Shown here: in pieces, positions 62,606-64,000 of the stretch | Position numbering within the stretch: the first letter of the stretch is position 1 | Layout: every line of letters starts with the position of its first letter | NCBI GenBank assembly: GCA_002390675.1 | Contig: DGPZ01000003.1 | Span: 334-64,333 of the forward strand | DNA length: 64,000 bases | Direction of reading: 5' to 3' | DNA from: Deltaproteobacteria bacterium UBA4427 | Lineage (GTDB): Bacteria > Myxococcota_A > UBA9160 > UBA4427 | Notes under the pieces: model-generated | Database searches by the model: none | What the model was told of the DNA's origin: nothing | Seen by the model: only the letters and a program-made list of their open reading frames with translations | Translations under genes and position numbers: made by a program

Positions 62606-63171
62606 GTTCCCAACTCCAAGATGCCGGCTTCGCTCATGCGGTGAAGCGAGCGAAGGGCTTCAAACCGGTCCATGCCGGAAACCGTGACGAGATCCGACAA
62701 GGAGGTCAGGCCATCGACCATTGAGAGCAGAAAGCCCGCGCTAGGCGGAAGGTTTCGGCCCTCTAGGTCCGCCGCATCCTCCTTCACACGCGGAATTTTA
62801 TCTAGGTCTCCAAGCGCATTCTTATATTTCCGGAAGATCTTCGCACGAAGCAACTCGACCATGCTCTCGCATTCAAGCGTCACCGAATTCGGCGCGCTCA
62901 CAAGAAGCTCGAGGGCAGCTTCCTCGTTCTCTCCTTGCACTAGCCGGCGGGCATCCCAAACGATCGAGGCACTCGGTGCATCTCCGCGATCTGCTCTTGG
63001 CAACGAACGGCGATCTGCATCACGGATATAGTCGAGGGCTTCTTCGTTGCCGGGATCGAGCTCCAATGCTTCGTTCCAGAGCATAAACGCACGTGGGATT
63101 TCTCCAGTGCCGTAGAGCTCAAGGCCCTGCCGCAGCAGCTTCGCAACGTGTTCTTCCTTCGCCTGCGCCAT
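62602..63171 (-). CDS. TPR protein with a winged-helix-like C-terminus
   Basis: Function unknown. ATG 63171, after GGGGG and AATA, gives 189 residues. The TPR unit is at about 10-45 (LLRQGLELYGTGEIPRAFML, LELDPGNEEALDYIRD), then a linker. The C-terminal 60 residues (LPPSAGFLLSMVDGLTSLSD, ALRSLHRMSEAGILELGT) form the same winged-helix-like module as residues 203-245 of the DUF4388 protein at 9814-10929. It starts after the DnaK gene stop by 97 bases and overlaps the PAS gene. Such modules are frequent in Myxococcota signalling proteins. Confidence 0.7.
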   Translation of the reverse strand: MAQAKEEHVAKLLRQGLELYGTGEIPRAFMLWNEALELDPGNEEALDYIRDADRRSLPRADRGDAPSASIVWDARRLVQGENEEAALELLVSAPNSVTLECESMVELLRAKIFRKYKNALGDLDKIPRVKEDAADLEGRNLPPSAGFLLSMVDGLTSLSDLVTVSGMDRFEALRSLHRMSEAGILELGT

Positions 63172-63268
63172 TATTCCCCCGCGTTCATCCACCTAGCAGA
63201 CTCGCTCTCCTCACCCCCGGAACGAATTCAACATCATGGGAGCTCGTTCGCTGCGATCGGCTTTGAGC

Positions 63269-64000
63269 TCAGCCCTTTAGCTCTACCTCATAAATATCGT
63301 GTGCCTGGATGATCTCATCGATCTCAGTATCCGAGAGCGTGCCAGTCGAGCTCACCGTGATCGACTGTTCCTTGCCGGTTGCGAGATCCCGAGCAGATAC
63401 GCTCACGATGCCGTTCGCGTCGATGTCGAAGCTAACTTCGATCTCTGGTTCGCCCTTCGGTGCGGGTCGAATACCGGAAAGCACGAATTCGCCTAGCAGG
63501 TCGCTCTCCGCGGCCATATCGCTCTCGCCCTGAAGGACTCGGATCTTCACTGCGGACTGATTATCCCGCGTGGTAGTAAAGATATGTCCCTTACTCACGG
63601 GTACGGTCGTATTGCGCTCAATGAGTCGCGCAAAATGACCGCCGTAGGTGCCGATGCCCAAAGACAGCGGAGTCACGTCGAGTAGCAGCATGTCGTTGTC
63701 GCTATCGAGGAGAGCAGCTGCCTGAACCGCAGCACCCAACCCAACGACCTCATCGGGATTCACGCCCTTATGCGGTCGTTTCCCGAAGTATTCCGCTACT
63801 CGCTTCTGGACGAGCGGCATTCGCGTCTGGCCACCGACTAGGACAACCTGATCTATGTCCTGCGCCTGGATGCCAGCATCCACACAACACTGCTCAACGC
63901 TCTTCAGCGTACCTTCAACGACATCATGAACGAGATTTTCGAGACTCTCACGAGTCAGCTCATAGTTGAGGTGTCGCGGCCCTTCGGAGTCGCTCGCAAT
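63269..64000 (-). CDS. DnaK-family protein lacking the C-terminal lid, 5' end outside window
   Basis: Hsp70-like chaperone. The frame is open to the right edge and the N-terminal nucleotide domain lies partly outside. Visible are the end of that domain (VVLVGGQTRMPLVQKRVAEYFG, VGLGAAVQAAALL) and a full substrate-binding beta domain (LLDVTPLSLGIGTYGGHFARL, FDIDANGIVSVSARDLATGK). It stops at IDEIIQAHDIYEVELKG, where normal DnaK has about 100 further residues of helical lid. The remaining space to the next gene is too short for one. So it is probably a specialised paralogue, not the housekeeping DnaK. SglK of Myxococcus is one DnaK homologue linked to motility; equivalence is not shown. Confidence 0.85.
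   Translation of the reverse strand: MASDSEGPRHLNYELTRESLENLVHDVVEGTLKSVEQCCVDAGIQAQDIDQVVLVGGQTRMPLVQKRVAEYFGKRPHKGVNPDEVVGLGAAVQAAALLDSDNDMLLLDVTPLSLGIGTYGGHFARLIERNTTVPVSKGHIFTTTRDNQSAVKIRVLQGESDMAAESDLLGEFVLSGIRPAPKGEPEIEVSFDIDANGIVSVSARDLATGKEQSITVSSTGTLSDTEIDEIIQAHDIYEVELKG

Noticed and set aside
1..64000. CRISPR arrays, insertion sequences, prophage genes, toxin-antitoxin pairs
   Set aside because: No regular repeat-spacer series, transposase or phage protein could be recognised on either strand.

Overview
This window reads as a GC-rich chromosomal segment of a Gram-negative bacterium in the former Deltaproteobacteria, most likely Myxococcota or a close relative (inference). The reasons are: an outer-membrane biogenesis set (bamA, lolCD, lptE, lnt); a pilA-pilG-pilH-pilI-pilD block in the order known from the Myxococcus xanthus pil cluster; two DUF4388 signalling proteins; many TPR proteins; and a ferredoxin-type 2-oxoglutarate oxidoreductase. 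I see no phage, insertion sequence or CRISPR array. Almost all genes are on the minus strand. The exceptions are rpsT, gltX, an exonuclease gene, a small membrane-protein gene, the tRNA gene and the korAB-MFS-yhhN block.

Layout. 1-9.8 kb (minus): phoH-ybeY-lnt-prfB-lolC-lolD-bamA, an envelope and translation block. prfB carries the classic +1 programmed frameshift. 9.8-13.4 kb: a DUF4388 membrane protein and a TPR/zinc-finger membrane protein, divergent from rpsT. 13.7-19.2 kb: lptE-holA, then a decayed signalling operon in which one intact zinc-ribbon/receiver gene sits between two chimeric receiver pseudogenes, then a large DUF4388-GAF protein. 19.5-24.2 kb: glyA-nrdR-ribD-ribH-nusB plus a stand-alone M17 N-terminal domain, mostly coupled by 4-bp overlaps. 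24.5-26.8 kb: DUF177-rpmF-fabD-acpP. 27-28.5 kb: gltX on plus. 28.5-32.8 kb: type IV pilus genes. 33.2 kb: tRNA-Glu(CUC). 33.5-38 kb: an exonuclease, an ICMT-like methyltransferase with a kinase-fold protein, a TetR regulator and an ECF sigma factor. 38.4-43.2 kb: glyS-ppdK-lipoprotein. 43.5-47.5 kb: recO, a short RodZ-like protein and a PilF-like TPR lipoprotein. 47.8-52.8 kb (plus): korA-korB, an MFS transporter and a YhhN protein. 53.2-58.1 kb (minus): aspS, mdh, sucC, sucD. 58.5-64 kb: a minus-strand operon of a DnaK lacking its lid, a TPR/winged-helix protein, a PAS pseudo-kinase, a beta-propeller lipoprotein and a GGDEF cyclase.

How they work together. korAB, sucCD and mdh form a central-carbon module that converts 2-oxoglutarate to succinyl-CoA with ferredoxin, makes succinate with ATP, and interconverts malate and oxaloacetate; ppdK links pyruvate and PEP. 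The envelope genes place lipoproteins, LPS and beta-barrels in the outer membrane. The pil genes, the PilF-like lipoprotein and perhaps the DUF4388 protein with a pseudopilin-like tail point to surface motility. The most unusual items are the DnaK operon, the degraded receiver operon, the LolC protein with an extra membrane domain, and the pyruvate phosphate dikinase with a histone-H1-like tail.
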